Shown: piece by piece, positions 34,601 through 44,799 of the stretch
Layout of the letters: each line of letters starts with the position of its first letter
Numbering within the stretch: the first letter of the stretch is position 1
Assembly: GCF_000801105.2 (NCBI RefSeq)
Contig: NC_079519.1
Span: forward strand, 680,668-744,667
Direction of reading: 5' to 3'
DNA: 64,000 bases
Source: Raphanus sativus
Lineage: Eukaryota > Streptophyta > Magnoliopsida > Brassicales > Brassicaceae
Position numbers and translations under genes: made by a program
The notes under the pieces: model-generated
Database searches by the model: none
What the model was told of the DNA's origin: nothing
The model's input: the letters and a program-made list of their open reading frames with translations, nothing else

Positions 34601-35745
34601 GACTACGAAAGGCGCTCTATGGTTTGCGCCAAGCCCCACGAGCTTGGAATGAGAAGCTTAACAAGGTTCTTGGAAGCTTGAGTTTCACGAGATGCTCAAA
34701 GGAGCCAGCCTTATACCGGAAGCAAGTTGGTGATCACATACTCTTAGTTGCTGTCTATGTTGATGATCTATTGATTACAGGGTCAAGTCTCAGTAGCATT
34801 CATGAGTTCAAGGTTGGAATGGCTAGGAACTTTGAGATGAGCGACTTGGGATTACTAACTTACTATCTTGGTATTGAAGTAGTTCAACATTCAGAAGGAA
34901 TTACGCTAAGACAAGAGAGGTACGGCATGAAAATACTTGAAGATTCGGGGATGAAAGACTGCAATGGTGTCTATGTTCCTATGGACTCAAGCTTGAAGTT
35001 GTCTAAAGCAGAAAGTGAGAAGAGAGTGGACGAAACAGAGTACAGGAGAAACATTGGATGTCTGAGATACTTACTCCACACTAGGCCTGATCTCTCGTTC
35101 TCAGTTGGTGTTCTCAGCCGTTATATGCAGTCGCCAAAGGTATCACATGAGGCGGCATTAAAGGTGGTCCTGCGGTATCTAAAGGGAACATGCGGTTATG
35201 GTATATGCTTCAAGAGAGCTGAGGAGAGTCGAGTTGTTGGGTACAGTGACAGTAGTCACAATGTAGATGAGGATGATGGTCGGAGTACAACTGGACATGT
35301 GTTTTATTACGCTGAGTGTCCGATTACTTGGAGCTCACACAAGCAAGAAACCGTAGCATTGTCGTCGTGTGAAGCTGAATTTATGGCGGCAACTGATGCT
35401 GCTAAACAGGCTATTTGGCTTCAAGACTTACTGGGCGAGATACAAGGAGTAGAGCCTGGGAAGGTTGCCATCATGATCGATAATAAATCAGCATTAGCAT
35501 TGACGAAGAACCCCGTGTTCCATGGACGCAGCAAGCACATTCACCGTCGTTACCACTTCATCCGCGAATGTGTAGAGAATGAGCTGATTGAAGTACATCA
35601 CGTGGCTGGGACAATGCAGAGAGCCGACATACTGACCAAACCGTTGGGAAGATTGAAGTTCAGAGAAATGAGAGAGCTTATAGGAGTAGAGGATGTGACA
35701 AAGAAGGATTTCAAGATGATGGGGGAGAATGTTGGATCAACTTGA
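31624..35745 (+). CDS. Copia gag-pol polyprotein (element 2)
   Basis: 1,373 residues from ATG 31624. Domains in order are: gag (UBN2-like); an Arg/Gly-rich RGRGRG stretch followed by the CCHC knuckle CFRCDKTGHYASTC; a protease with the DNGA variant (WYLDNGASNHM); integrase HHCC (HARLGHIG ... CSPCLRAKQ) and DDE core (HGDLCGP, FRTDRGGEF, NGVVERRN); RT with YGLRQAPRAWN and VYVDDLLITG; and RNase H (SDSSHNVDEDDGRSTTG, SSCEAEFMAA, IDNKSALAL). No stop or frameshift. The stop codon lies 14-16 bases inside the 3' LTR, so the last residues are encoded by the LTR. Confidence 0.93.
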   Translation: MGDLSTVVLKPKEGGPSTFSCPMLTAVNYTVWAIRMKVLLKLHDVWEAIEGESTDAVKNNTAIAVLFQSIPETLILEVGELDTAKKVWEAVKSRHMGAERVREARLQTLVSEFDRLKMKDDEKVDDFVGRISAISSKSTALGEKIEETKMVKKFLSSLPRGKYIHIVASLEQVLDLKTTSFEEIVGRIKTFEERVALDDDETQESQKLMYANSDSHSSSNQETHGAYRGRGRGGRYYNRGRGRGRYGGRGYGETDLSRITCFRCDKTGHYASTCPDRLLKLQEATESKEKEDDTSEAEELMVNEVVYLNEKNVLPQEFESNSENVWYLDNGASNHMTGNRSYFKSINESITGKVRFGDDSRIDIEGKGSIIFSSKEGVKRIITDVYFIPKLRSNIISLGQATEHGCEVLMKDNLLTLKDKDGRVIAKAQRSPNRLYKVNISKVDPVNCLQAATMSASSLWHARLGHIGRDSLAKMIKNELVIGIPKIDVDRDTCSPCLRAKQIRRSFPQATNYRAGRLLELIHGDLCGPISPQTPSRRRYIFVLIDDYSCYMWSILLNEKGEAFEKFKCFKAIVEKETETTIKTFRTDRGGEFTSTEFTLFCQEAGIIRHLAAPYSPQQNGVVERRNRTLMGMTRSLLKGMECPNYLWGEAVRHSTYLINRVSTRVLDLKTPYEVLKGKKPVVSHIRMFGCVGYAKVDIPHLKKLADRSRMLVHLGTEPGTKAYRMYDPTSRKIIVSRDVVFDEDRMWKWTNVAEESKGSFNLTFGVYGNRGIDTVFDKEGTDKGDELTVAIPSQTTDTQNVEAESDVTNEEDVTVLRRSNRESKKPTYLNDYVLLAELDGERLLLSLNDEPWDYAEAKEKKVWCDACDDEIASIVKNKTWELVDLPQGAKPIGLKWVFKVKRNADGSINKFKARLVAKGYIQRHGLDFDEVFAPVARIETVRFIIALAASKGWQVHHLDVKTAFLHGDLKEEVFVCQPDGYVVKGQENKVYRLRKALYGLRQAPRAWNEKLNKVLGSLSFTRCSKEPALYRKQVGDHILLVAVYVDDLLITGSSLSSIHEFKVGMARNFEMSDLGLLTYYLGIEVVQHSEGITLRQERYGMKILEDSGMKDCNGVYVPMDSSLKLSKAESEKRVDETEYRRNIGCLRYLLHTRPDLSFSVGVLSRYMQSPKVSHEAALKVVLRYLKGTCGYGICFKRAEESRVVGYSDSSHNVDEDDGRSTTGHVFYYAECPITWSSHKQETVALSSCEAEFMAATDAAKQAIWLQDLLGEIQGVEPGKVAIMIDNKSALALTKNPVFHGRSKHIHRRYHFIRECVENELIEVHHVAGTMQRADILTKPLGRLKFREMRELIGVEDVTKKDFKMMGENVGST

Positions 35746-36003
35746 AATGAAGATAAGCTCAACCGAGATATGGTTAGGATATATTGAAGTCCTGATATTT
35801 AGGAGATATCTAAGTATCTTTGTTGTTATCTTTGAGACTTTGATTTCATATAAATACGGTGTCATCGAGTTGTGATACACCGTGAGTTGTGGTGCTTTAG
35901 TTTTGAGCAGATTTTCTAAAGCTTTGAAGTGAGTTAATAAGAGAGTAATTCTTATTGAAGTTTGGTTTGAGTTCTTGTATTTTTGTCTAATCGTTTTTCA
36001 ACA
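35730..36003 (+). repeat. 3' LTR of copia element 2
   Basis: A 274-bp copy of the LTR, one substitution from the 5' copy. It contains the gag-pol stop codon and is followed by CTGTC. Confidence 0.93.
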
Positions 36004-36643
36004 CTGTCTCTATAGCTGCTGATTCATCTCCAATACCACAAAGCAAGCATGCTGGAGAACTTCTAAACCCCATGATATTAACCTGTCACGAGTCGCCAAT
36101 CTTTTTACAAGATTTTTCTTTGACGTTTCTTTTGTTTGTGTACATAAATTTCTGATTTTGCTTCATCGAGTTTAAGAAATTGTCTTTGATAGTTCTATTA
36201 GTCACGAGATGCTAATGCATCCATTTGATTTTCTTATTTTGACACTTTTTGTTAATGTGACACAAAGAGTTTTATTTGTGACTGTGAAAGTTCCAAACAT
36301 AAGTTTCCAAGTTGGAGAAAATTGATTATGAAGCAACTGACTTCTAATCCGATGAAAAGATTGCTACAATTTGTGCAATAATTGAATTGTCTATACATTG
36401 TTTGCTCTCTTACTTGTTCAGTGAATTGGTGACATCGTGTGCTATATGGAGTTGGGATTAGATTAATGCGTCAATAGCAAACGCGGGCTTTTAATTTATG
36501 ATTTTAAAGCTTGGGCTTTTAATCAGATATATTTAACATTTAAATCTTTGGCTTTTATGGAGATGCAAAAAATAGTTACTGATATCTTACTTTTATTTAC
36601 ATGTAAATATTTTCGAAATGTATTTAAGAATAGTTACTGACGT

Positions 36644-36689
36644 CTTTCTTTTTCAGTTTTTATTAAAAAAAAACTTTCTTTTTCAGTTT
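36644..36689 (+). mobile_element. Micro-insertion with 16-bp direct repeats
   Basis: CTTTCTTTTTCAGTTT occurs at 36644-36659 and 36674-36689, a perfect match. The 14-nt insert is TTATT followed by nine A. Confidence 0.6.
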
Positions 36690-37231
36690 AGTTTCAATCT
36701 CCTTTTAAGAGCAAACATGCTATCATAGATATATCGAAGTTTATTTGACCAAAAAAGAAGATTATTCAAAGTTTATAATCTAATTACTACATAATTGGCA
36801 GGAAAAATGATAATCTGATATGAATAGTATTATGCAACTACGAGTAACATTTCATTGGTTTATCTTATTTAGAGACATGCACTAGATTGCCAATAAGACT
36901 CTTACACGAATTCGTCAGGAGAATATTTGAATCAATAGAAACCGTATTATATTATTCGTAGACAAGTCCTTTTTGGTCGGCCATCTACCATAAATAAAAG
37001 TATTAACTTTTATTTCAAAGAAATCAAAAGAGACGTGAAGCCAATTTGAACCATCGAACTAAATATTGATATATATACAAAATAGATGTCAAAGAAAAAC
37101 GTGTAATTCACGGAAACACACTGTAGCTCTGATGGCTAAGACTATAATAATGGCTTCACTTAATCACTTTTACGGTAATGTATACTATTTGAAGAATCAT
37201 TCAATGAATTCATGTCACAGTCTGTCAGTTC

Positions 37232-37300
37232 CATGTTGTTTTTTTTTGTTTAACGTTCCTTTTTTTTTGAGCAAATTTGTTTAACGTTACATGTTGTTTT
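37232..37300 (-). mobile_element. Nested micro-insertions with two sets of direct repeats
   Basis: The inner repeat TTTGTTTAACGTT is at 37245-37257 and 37276-37288. It flanks an 18-nt insert that reads on the minus strand TTTGCTC plus A-run. The outer repeat CATGTTGTTTT is at 37232-37242 and 37290-37300 and flanks the whole. This suggests that a second short insertion landed inside an earlier one. Confidence 0.55.
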
Positions 37301-39401
37301 AAGTAGCAGTAAATAGAACCTTTGTTTTTCAATAGGAAAATTTTATGATCAGAGTTAGATCAATAAAATATATTAAAACTATTTAAGGGTAATGTATTAT
37401 GCAGCTTTTCATCGATCAATATAAGAAATAAACTACCTAATTAGGAAAGAATGACGTGAAGACAAGTAAAACAATATGTGCAAGAGAGTAGACTCTAGCA
37501 AAACCACTATTTTTTTCTTTCTCAAAAAAGAAGAAGAGTAGACTCCAGCATTTGCGATTAGTCTTTGTTTTTTCATACTTGGTCATGTTATTAAGTGAAC
37601 GTGGTCACTAGAGACAAAAACCAAAAGACCATTTCCAAAAAGGCAAGAGGAATTAAGAATATCATATTAATATATCTATAGACAACACATGTCTTAGACC
37701 TTTATTAGTTCATGAACCTCTGAATTGTACGGCATTTTGTTCCTTTAGCTAAGTTCAATGCATCTCTGGAGGTCCTACTGCTTAACTAACCAAGAGGTCC
37801 AAGATACAGAATAATATCACAAAGGAAAAGAAAACCATTATAGTTTTAACTCTTGAAAATGTAAAACAAACGTCAATTCCATTACTTCTTTGGTTTCAGA
37901 AATAGCTATAGTATCGGGGCGATACTTTTAAAGAAATTGAAAACAAAATTAATCTAGATTTCTATGTTTTGGTATCCATGTCTACTTCAGATTTTTGACT
38001 AACAGAAACGTAGACATATTTTTATATATAAGGAGATGACATGCAACACTTTGTAATTGGATTATCTGCAATGTATTCATCTAATTTTTTTTGTCAATTG
38101 AATATGACATTTTCCATAATTAATAAAACGTATGGGTCTATGCCTTTTGTTTTCTGAATCTTAATAAAAAACTGGATGGCTATTTGTTTTATTAAAATGA
38201 TGAAGAAGACAAACAAGGAAGGAATGGCTCTAGACCAAACCACTCGTGTGTAAGGTGTTTCGAAGTCAACGGTCAAATAGGTCAAAGTCTTCAAAATACA
38301 GGAAAGGAAAGGAATTGTGCTTTCGTTACTTGGCTGCTTCTGTTCTGTCTTCTGGACGAGAATAGTTTTGCTTTTTGGTTGATTTTTTGTCCACTTGTAT
38401 TTTCATTTTCCTAAGTTCCTAACTTTATCATCACCAATGACGTCCAATATATCCCATCACCGACCTATGTTTTATTATTTTTTCACTCTCCAAATTCGTT
38501 TAATTTTTGGTCGGTCAGATCTTTTTCTTGGACACCCTATAATCCATTCATAGTGTAGACCAAAACATAAATACAGTGAATGTGTGCATGGCGTATTATT
38601 GGCATCTAACTAGCTAATAAATCATTCAAAATGAATTTAGCCCTTGATTATAAATAATTTCATGTTATATGGAGGTTTTTTTCTTTTTTTTTTGCAAACT
38701 AAACAATTATCTGATTTATGACTAAATTGTTCGTTGAGTGTTGTGAGAACCAACCTACTTCGATTTTTTCTTAATAAAGAAACTATTAGCAGCCATACTT
38801 TTTCTTTACTACATTCGTCAATGGGGGTCCATCTTTTGAACACTTTGATCACAAAAACTGCTACGAATATAACCAGAAAAACATGATCTGTTATGATTGT
38901 AAGTTTGTAATTCGAGTATATTTTTATAGGATTTTTAGGTTACAGTATTACATACTTCCACAATACAACAAGATTTCATCAACTGATAAAAATGGTTTGG
39001 ATTTTTAAAAATGAGCTTTTCTACGGTGCGTTAGATTTTTTTATATGATTGTAATATTTGATATCATAGATCTAGATAACATTTGTACGTGGAACGAGAT
39101 GTGATCATGTGAAAGGAATGAAGTATATAATATAGTATAATGCATGATAAAGTCCAAAATGATCAGCACTTGGTTATTCGGTTATTCCATCTCTAGCTCA
39201 GTCAAGTTTCTTTTCGGATGGTGGATATGCTTAAGGTTAATATATGCTTTTTGGTGATCTGATCTCTAATCTTCGCATAAATTATTCGGTTAAACATATG
39301 ATTTTTTGACATTATTGAATGGTAAAAATAAATGGAAAAAATGCAAAAATAAATAAATGAAAAAGAGATCAAGTCTTCCAAAATTGTCGATTGTCCCAGT
39401 A

Positions 39402-39654
39402 GTTTTTGAAACGCCGAGTAGGCTTGACTAAACAGAATATATATAACTGCTGGAAGTCTCTGAGAGTAATTAAACTATGTTGTCGTAAATCTAATTGGGT
39501 TCTTAAAAACTAAAAGTAGGAAGAAGGAAACTTTTTTTTTTGTCAGTGTTGTCACAAAGGAAGAAGGAAACTAAGATTTGATAAAGTGCGTCATCTATTA
39601 GGATCGTCACTTGTCCAATTGTTTTTGAAAAGCCGTGTCGGCTTGACTTTGACC
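39402..39654 (+). promoter_or_regulatory. Duplicated W-box module upstream of WRKY40
   Basis: A 28-bp module occurs twice, 219 bp apart (39402-39429 and 39621-39648), matching at 25 of 28 bases and ending GGCTTGACT. The second copy runs into a tandem W-box pair TTGACT-TTGACC (39643-39654). W-boxes bind WRKY factors, and WRKY40 and its relatives are known to feed back on their own promoters. The site lies about 0.66-0.9 kb before the ATG. Confidence 0.6.
39518..39572 (-). mobile_element. Micro-insertion with 15-bp direct repeats
   Basis: AGGAAGAAGGAAACT occurs at 39518-39532 and 39558-39572, a perfect match. The 25-nt insert reads on the minus strand as 16 nt ending CTGAC plus a run of nine A. 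It lies between the two W-box modules. Confidence 0.65.
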
Positions 39655-40312
39655 GAACAACTTAACAAGACACACGTTTACATAAATAATTAAATAATAA
39701 CTAATGACTCGCGTTAGAAACATATAAACCACGTTCCGCACACTCCTATTATACTATTTTTACCTAAACCACATTGTACAAAATTATATTTTTCGTCAAC
39801 CACAAGTAATTATTTCTGAAAACAGAAAATAAAACTTTCTGATTAAGAACACAGTATAAATATGTTGTCCCACTATGCCGAATGTCGGCCTTGATAAAAA
39901 AGAAAGTCAACCAACAGTATAAGATAAGAAAAATCAAGAACATACTACTACAGTACTAGTAAAGAAATGGTCCGGTGGTAATAACAAATACGTGTGCGGG
40001 TGTTGGTGGACCCGAGGGAAGACGAGTTGAGAGTCTCAACGACAAAAAGTAAGAGGTGGAATATGATAAAGACCATATAGTTTATTGCATGAAAATGAAA
40101 AGAGCACATGTTGCTCTCTCTTTCCACCTTGTTTCCTCCCTTTATATATAGAATCAAAAATCATTCCTTCTTCCACCATCCCAGATCAAGAACCCAATAA
40201 GATCGACTCTTACTACGAATCTCTGAACTTACGGAACTCCCACGTATATACATACATACATACCCACAAGAATCAAGATCCAAGAAGATTCATCGTACAT
40301 ATACTTCCATAT

Positions 40313-41779
40313 ATGGACCAGTATTCATCGTCTTTGGTTGATACTTCTTTAGATCTCACTATCGGTATTACTCGTATGCGAGTTGAAGAAGATTCCACGG
40401 TATGCTTCTCTCCTATTCTTGATCCTTTTTACATCTTCTAAAAAGTTCACTAACACACATATCTATTGAACTTGTTAGTATTTCAATACTATGAACACAT
40501 GTATATATATTTTCATTTTTACGATTGCATATGTAAATATATTTACATACGCACATATCATATTATATGTATTCACAAAATATTTTGAGATATACTTGTT
40601 ATATTTTTACTTATGAATTTCATTAAAAAATTGCTACTATTTTAACAAAAAAGGCTTGCTAATAATTCATGTGTTGAGTTTTTCAAATTTAATGGTAACA
40701 GCAGATCATAGAGGTCGTATGAAGTTATGATAAATTAATACATCTGGTTACTAACTTCATGAAATATATATAAAATGATTGATGTACAGACAAGTGCATT
40801 GGTGGAGGAATTAAAAAGAGTGAATGCTGAGAACAAGAAGCTCTCAGAGATGCTAACTTTGATGTGTGAAAACTACAACGTCTTAAGGAAACAGCTGATG
40901 GAATATGTTAACAAGAGCGAGAGAGACCAAACCAGTCCTCCCAAGAAACGCAAATCTCCAGCCAGAGATGACGCAGTTAGCTCTGCGGTAATTGGTGGAT
41001 TGTCGGAGAGTAGCTCTACGGATCAAGATGATCAGTATATTTGTAAGAAGCAAAGAGAAGAGACCGTTGTGAAGGAGAAAGTCTCAAGGGTTTATTACAA
41101 GACCGAAGCTTCTGACACTACCCTTGTAAGCTTTTCATACAAAACTATAGTATATACTATTTTTTAGAAACTCTATAGTTTATTGATTTTAAGAAGTTGT
41201 GTTGCTTATATATAGGTAGTGAAAGATGGGTATCAATGGAGGAAATATGGACAGAAAGTGACTAGAGATAATCCATCTCCAAGAGCTTACTTCAAATGTG
41301 CTTGTGCTCCAAGCTGTTCCGTCAAAAAGAAGGTACTTAACTACTATTAAGACAATAATGAAGATAACACCGTTGCTATAATTAGGCAGGCCCGCATATA
41401 TTAAATTGATTTTTTTTGGTTATGTCATCAGGTTCAGAGAAGTGTGGAGGACCAGTCTGTGTTGGTAGCCACTTATGAGGGTGAACATAACCATCCAATG
41501 CCATCGCAGATGGATTCAAACAGTGGCTTAAACCGTTACATCTCTCTTGGTGGTGGTCACGCTGCATCAGCCAAGGGAAGTAGTAGCTTAGCTAATAAGC
41601 ATGTGACTACGGTTGATCTGACTGAATCCAAGAAAGTGACGAGCCCATCGAGAATCGAATTTCCAGAAGTACAAAAGCTTTTGGTGGAGCAAATGGCTTC
41701 TTCCTTGACAAAAGATCCTAACTTCACAGCAGCATTAGCAGCAGCTGTTACCGGGAGACTGTATCAAACCGACAAATAG
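40313..41779 (+). CDS. WRKY40: WRKY transcription factor of group IIa
   Basis: Four exons (40313-40399, 40790-41125, 41216-41332, 41432-41779) give 295 residues. WRKY40-type factors repress and tune defence and abscisic-acid responses, acting in the nucleus with WRKY18 and WRKY60. Visible parts are a leucine-zipper-like coiled coil typical of group IIa ([20 protein letters not shown]), the basic signal PKKRK, the WRKYGQK heptad in exon 3, and the zinc ligands C-X5-C (CACAPSC) and H-X-H (EGEHNHP). The intron inside the WRKY domain, after the KKK codons, is the group IIa position. A TATA-like TTTATATATAG lies at about 40140. Synteny supports WRKY40 (At1g80840, recalled). Confidence 0.92.
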
Positions 41780-42012
41780 CTTAGCTTTTCAACTTTCAAC
41801 TTCTGTTAGTGTTTTTTAGATTGAATTTGGCATATCAGAGAGAGTAGACATGTAATCGTTTCCATGCAATCACCAATAATCAGCTTAGCAACTCCTACTA
41901 GTTCGAGAACATACTGTACAAAATGCAAACATATCACACAAAATTAACAAACTAAAGCATCAGAGTGTTAATCTATCCTCTCTCTCTCTCTCTTAGACAT
42001 TAATTATTGGGT

Positions 42013-43494
42013 TTAACCGGTCTGGTCCTTGGATATGCATTCTTGGTGTCTGAAGCAGCTAACGAGATGGTCGTTGGTGAGACCGGATGTTTGCATGAAG
42101 GAGTAGATAACCGTAGGACTAACACTGCGGAAGCCTCTGCGAACAAGGTCTTTGCTTATAAACTCGGCTTTGGAAGTCTTCACAGGGACTTGGCGTGGGT
42201 ACCGGAACTGGCTCTGAGTAGGCTTCTGGTTAACGAAGTTCCAAATGTACTTGTCAAATGATCCAAACTCAACTATTATCTGCGTTGGATGAAAACCAAT
42301 ACCAGTCAAGAAAAAAAAGTTAATACGCAAAAGCTATGATCAGATTTATACCTTGCGAACTTGGTTTGCATTCTCGAGAATCGAGCGTAGCTTTTGATCT
42401 GATAGTAATGGGGTGGTAGCAATCTCAGGGGATGTTATCTTTTTGTTAGTTAGTTCAGTTATAGCAATGGGATCAAAGTCCATGAAAACTTCCCTGTTTT
42501 AAACAAAGCAAACAGCACTTTTGAGGAGATTCGAGCTCATGTTATCACAAAGGGCTTTGGTTTCTAGTTACCTGAATGATTGTCTTTTGGAAAGAATGTC
42601 TTTCCAGGATAGTTCCGCAAGAGCACCAGAGAGGCTTAACAACTCGAAAAGTTTCCTGCAAACAGGTTTTAAAGAATAAGAGCGTTTATATAATCCACAA
42701 CAGAGAGCATCTCTCAGCTTAGGCAAAAGCAAAAGACAGAGAGAGAGAGAGGAAGACGTACTTGTCATCATGGACAGGAACTCCCCACTCTTCATCATGG
42801 AAAGCAATATAACGTTGGTCTATTAACATGAAACAAAACAAAACAAAACAAAACAAAACAAAACAACCCCAGTCAAAATCATAGCAGAGGAAACGATTGA
42901 AGGCGAGATAAAAGTTTAAGGCCTAAGCCCATGAGTGTAGTAGAGAGAAGTGACAAATAAACTAATCCTGTTTCTGTGGTCGTTGTTCAACAGAGATCAA
43001 GTTGCTTAACCAGTAAAGCCAAAGCATCAACTTCAATTGCTATTATAAGAAAAGATTACAAAAAAGAAAAAAGAGGGATTAATACCAGATTTGGGAGTGA
43101 TCCAAGCGCATCTTTTACGACCATCAGAGAAGAAGCAATCACCGCCTGCCTTTTCATCTCTCTCCTCCGTCAGATTCCTTCTCAGTGCACTTGAAGTGTT
43201 TGAACCGTTACGCCGCAGAGCCCTCTTCCCGCTCGAAGTAGAAGCCATACTCAACGGAGACGACTCGCACGAAGAAGACGCCTCCGAGGAATACGATGCG
43301 TTCATGGAGACACCGTTTCGCCTCAGGATCGAAGGGCTCAGAGGCGGCGAGCTCTTCTTCTTCGCCGTAAAGGTTAGGTCTTTCGTTTTGTCAGTCTTCT
43401 TCACCGGTTTATTGTTACCGGCGGGAACGAGAACTGAACGGAACTCTCGGTCGGAGGAGGAATCAACAGACCGGACTCTCGATGGAGCCGACAT
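42013..43494 (-). CDS. DNA-3-methyladenine glycosylase I (Tag family)
   Basis: Five minus-strand exons (43494-43086, 42819-42762, 42655-42572, 42493-42352, 42279-42013) give 319 residues with clean frames. Tag enzymes remove N3-methyladenine from DNA in base-excision repair. The N-terminal 120 residues are Ser/Arg-rich and typical of the nuclear plant extension. The Tag fold starts at RKRCAWITP (zinc-ligand Cys), followed by YIAFHDEEWGVPVHDD with the conserved His. Near the C-terminus HLVSCFRHQEC supplies the remaining His and Cys zinc ligands. It fits At1g80850 (recalled). Confidence 0.9.
42835..42867. repeat. (AAAAC)n microsatellite in glycosylase intron 1
   Basis: Six to seven perfect AAAAC pentamers, on the intronic side of the second exon. 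Confidence 0.85.
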
Positions 43495-44600
43495 TATTGT
43501 CCTAACCTTCCGACTTTTTTAGAGAATTGCGATTCCCCAAAAGCCCTCAAAACCCCCCAATTCTCAATAGATTTGGACAAACCCTAGCTGCATTTACAAA
43601 ATACTTAAAAGTTCACACATTTGTTAAGACAATGTTCCAGAGACATCCACAAGTTACTCACTGGGGGAGTGAGTGAGTAAGTGAGGTTTACTTATAAGAG
43701 AGAAAGTAAAGCAATTGAGAAAAATCTTTGGAACAGTGACAACAGTGACGAGAAATATCGCTTTTTTTTTTACTTCGGAGAACCCTAAAAGGAAATGACT
43801 TTTCCGATCCAGAACGTCAAAAGAATCGATATTGAGAGCGAGAAAGAGTAACGCGGAAGAAGAGAAGCTGTCGTTAGCCAGTCATAGTTTTACACGTCAT
43901 GGTTTGGTTCCTCCGCTCCTTTTCTAGTTAGGTGTTGGACCCGACCCGGATTGAGCGGGTCTTTCATTTTAACCCGATAACACCCAAGGCAATGGTGGTT
44001 ATGTTTGAGATGATCTCAGTAGCGGCCCTGGGTACAAGCGCATGTGTTTCCGGCCATATTTAGAATATCTAACAATTCGGCCTCATTTTGATCAAACAAC
44101 TTTGGTAGCATAGATGGTTTATGCTTAGGATTTATATGTTTGAGGTACTGAAAAAAACTGGCAAGTGTCGTTCTTTTTGTTTCTGAAAGTTTTTCTTTTT
44201 TGGTCAAATGTTTTTTGTGGCCATTAGGCCTAATTTCCCTTATTGCATTAAAAATAAATATAACAAAAGTGATGTTGTGTTGTTAAAAGGAAAAAAAAAG
44301 TGATGTTGTAGTCCAGTATCATAACTAGAAATAGCTCAGTATCGTCAATAAAGCCCAATATCAAATGGGTTTGGAGAAGCCCATGATCCAATAGAGAATA
44401 GTTATTGTTTTGAACTGGCAAGTATCATAAAAGATATGTAGTTATATATAACGCTCAACTATCACTGGAACTGTAAAGTCAGTTTGTGTACAAAAAACTA
44501 ACACAAGCTGAGAATCAGAAGTGAGATATGTAGTAGTGGAATAACCTGACTTTCATGGGAGTTAAGCTCTACAATTGACTAGTGGGTTAATGCCAAGAAA
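43495..44600. other. Intergenic spacer between glycosylase and PLMT relic
   Basis: Glycosylase promoter with a telo-box-like AAACCCTAG near 43578, then AT-rich spacer. No gene was recognised. One micro-insertion is at 44265-44309. Confidence 0.45.
44265..44309 (+). mobile_element. Micro-insertion with 14-bp direct repeats
   Basis: AAAAGTGATGTTGT occurs at 44265-44278 and 44296-44309. The 17-nt insert ends in a run of A that merges with the second copy. Confidence 0.55.
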
Positions 44601-44797
44601 TCAGGAAACGGATTTGGCAAGAGCAATTGGATCTTGCTTTGACTCGACTAGCATAATGAAAACATAACCGAGACACCTGAGGAGAATATATTGGAATGGA
44701 ACCCAAGAGAGGCAAGTCAACAAAGACATGACACTCCTAACATACTGTGTATCTCTTATGACCTTAAATGGGAAGTCGGAAATATGAAAGATAGTCA
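44601..44797 (-). pseudogene. Terminal-exon relic of a phospholipid N-methyltransferase (PLMT)
   Basis: The minus strand encodes the C-terminal exon of PLMT, the endoplasmic-reticulum enzyme that methylates phosphatidyl-N-methylethanolamine on the way to phosphatidylcholine. Recognisable pieces are DFPFKVIRDTQYV, SVMSLLTCLSWVPFQYILL and LGYVFIMLVESKQDP, ending AKSVS and TGA. Conserved bulky and polar positions have changed (for example Arg for Gly and Thr for Pro in the RDPQYVGS-like segment). No upstream exons are found in the next 300 bp on this strand. It is therefore an isolated fragment. Position matches At1g80860 (recalled). Confidence 0.75.
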
Positions 44798-44799
44798 CA

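Larger units (their letters stand above)
31307..36003 (+). mobile_element. Near-pristine Ty1/copia retrotransposon (element 2)
   Basis: The element is 4,697 bp with 274-bp LTRs (31307-31580 and 35730-36003) starting TGTTGG and ending CAACA. They differ at a single base (G in the 5' copy, A in the 3' copy, within TTCTTGT-G/A-TTTTTG), so insertion was recent. The 5-bp duplication CTGTC lies at 31302-31306 and 36004-36008. The primer-binding site TGGTATCAGAGC is at 31583-31594 and the purine tract GGGGGAGAA precedes the 3' LTR. The gag-pol frame is intact. It belongs to a copia family different from element 1 (different LTR and protein). Confidence 0.95.
36009..39401. other. 3.4-kb gene-free spacer upstream of WRKY40
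   Basis: AT-rich DNA in which I recognise no gene. Open frames are short and low in complexity. It contains three of the micro-insertions listed separately. Around 37486-37550 there is a further imperfect case (AGAGTAGACTC repeated about 50 bp apart). Confidence 0.5.

Noticed and set aside
36727..36777. Further micro-insertion candidate (TTGACC + A-run between AAGTTTAT copies)
   Set aside because: Flanking repeats are short (8 bp) and imperfect beyond that, so it could be chance.
37486..37550. AGAGTAGACTC-type repeat around a 34-nt insert
   Set aside because: One mismatch in the repeat, and the insert has both T- and A-runs with unclear polarity. Kept only as a mention in the spacer entry.
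44014..44230. Possible repetitive-element fragment with GCGGCCCTGGG and GGCCATTAGGCC ends and a 63-codon minus-strand frame
   Set aside because: Ends are not convincing inverted repeats and the frame has no recognisable transposase motif.
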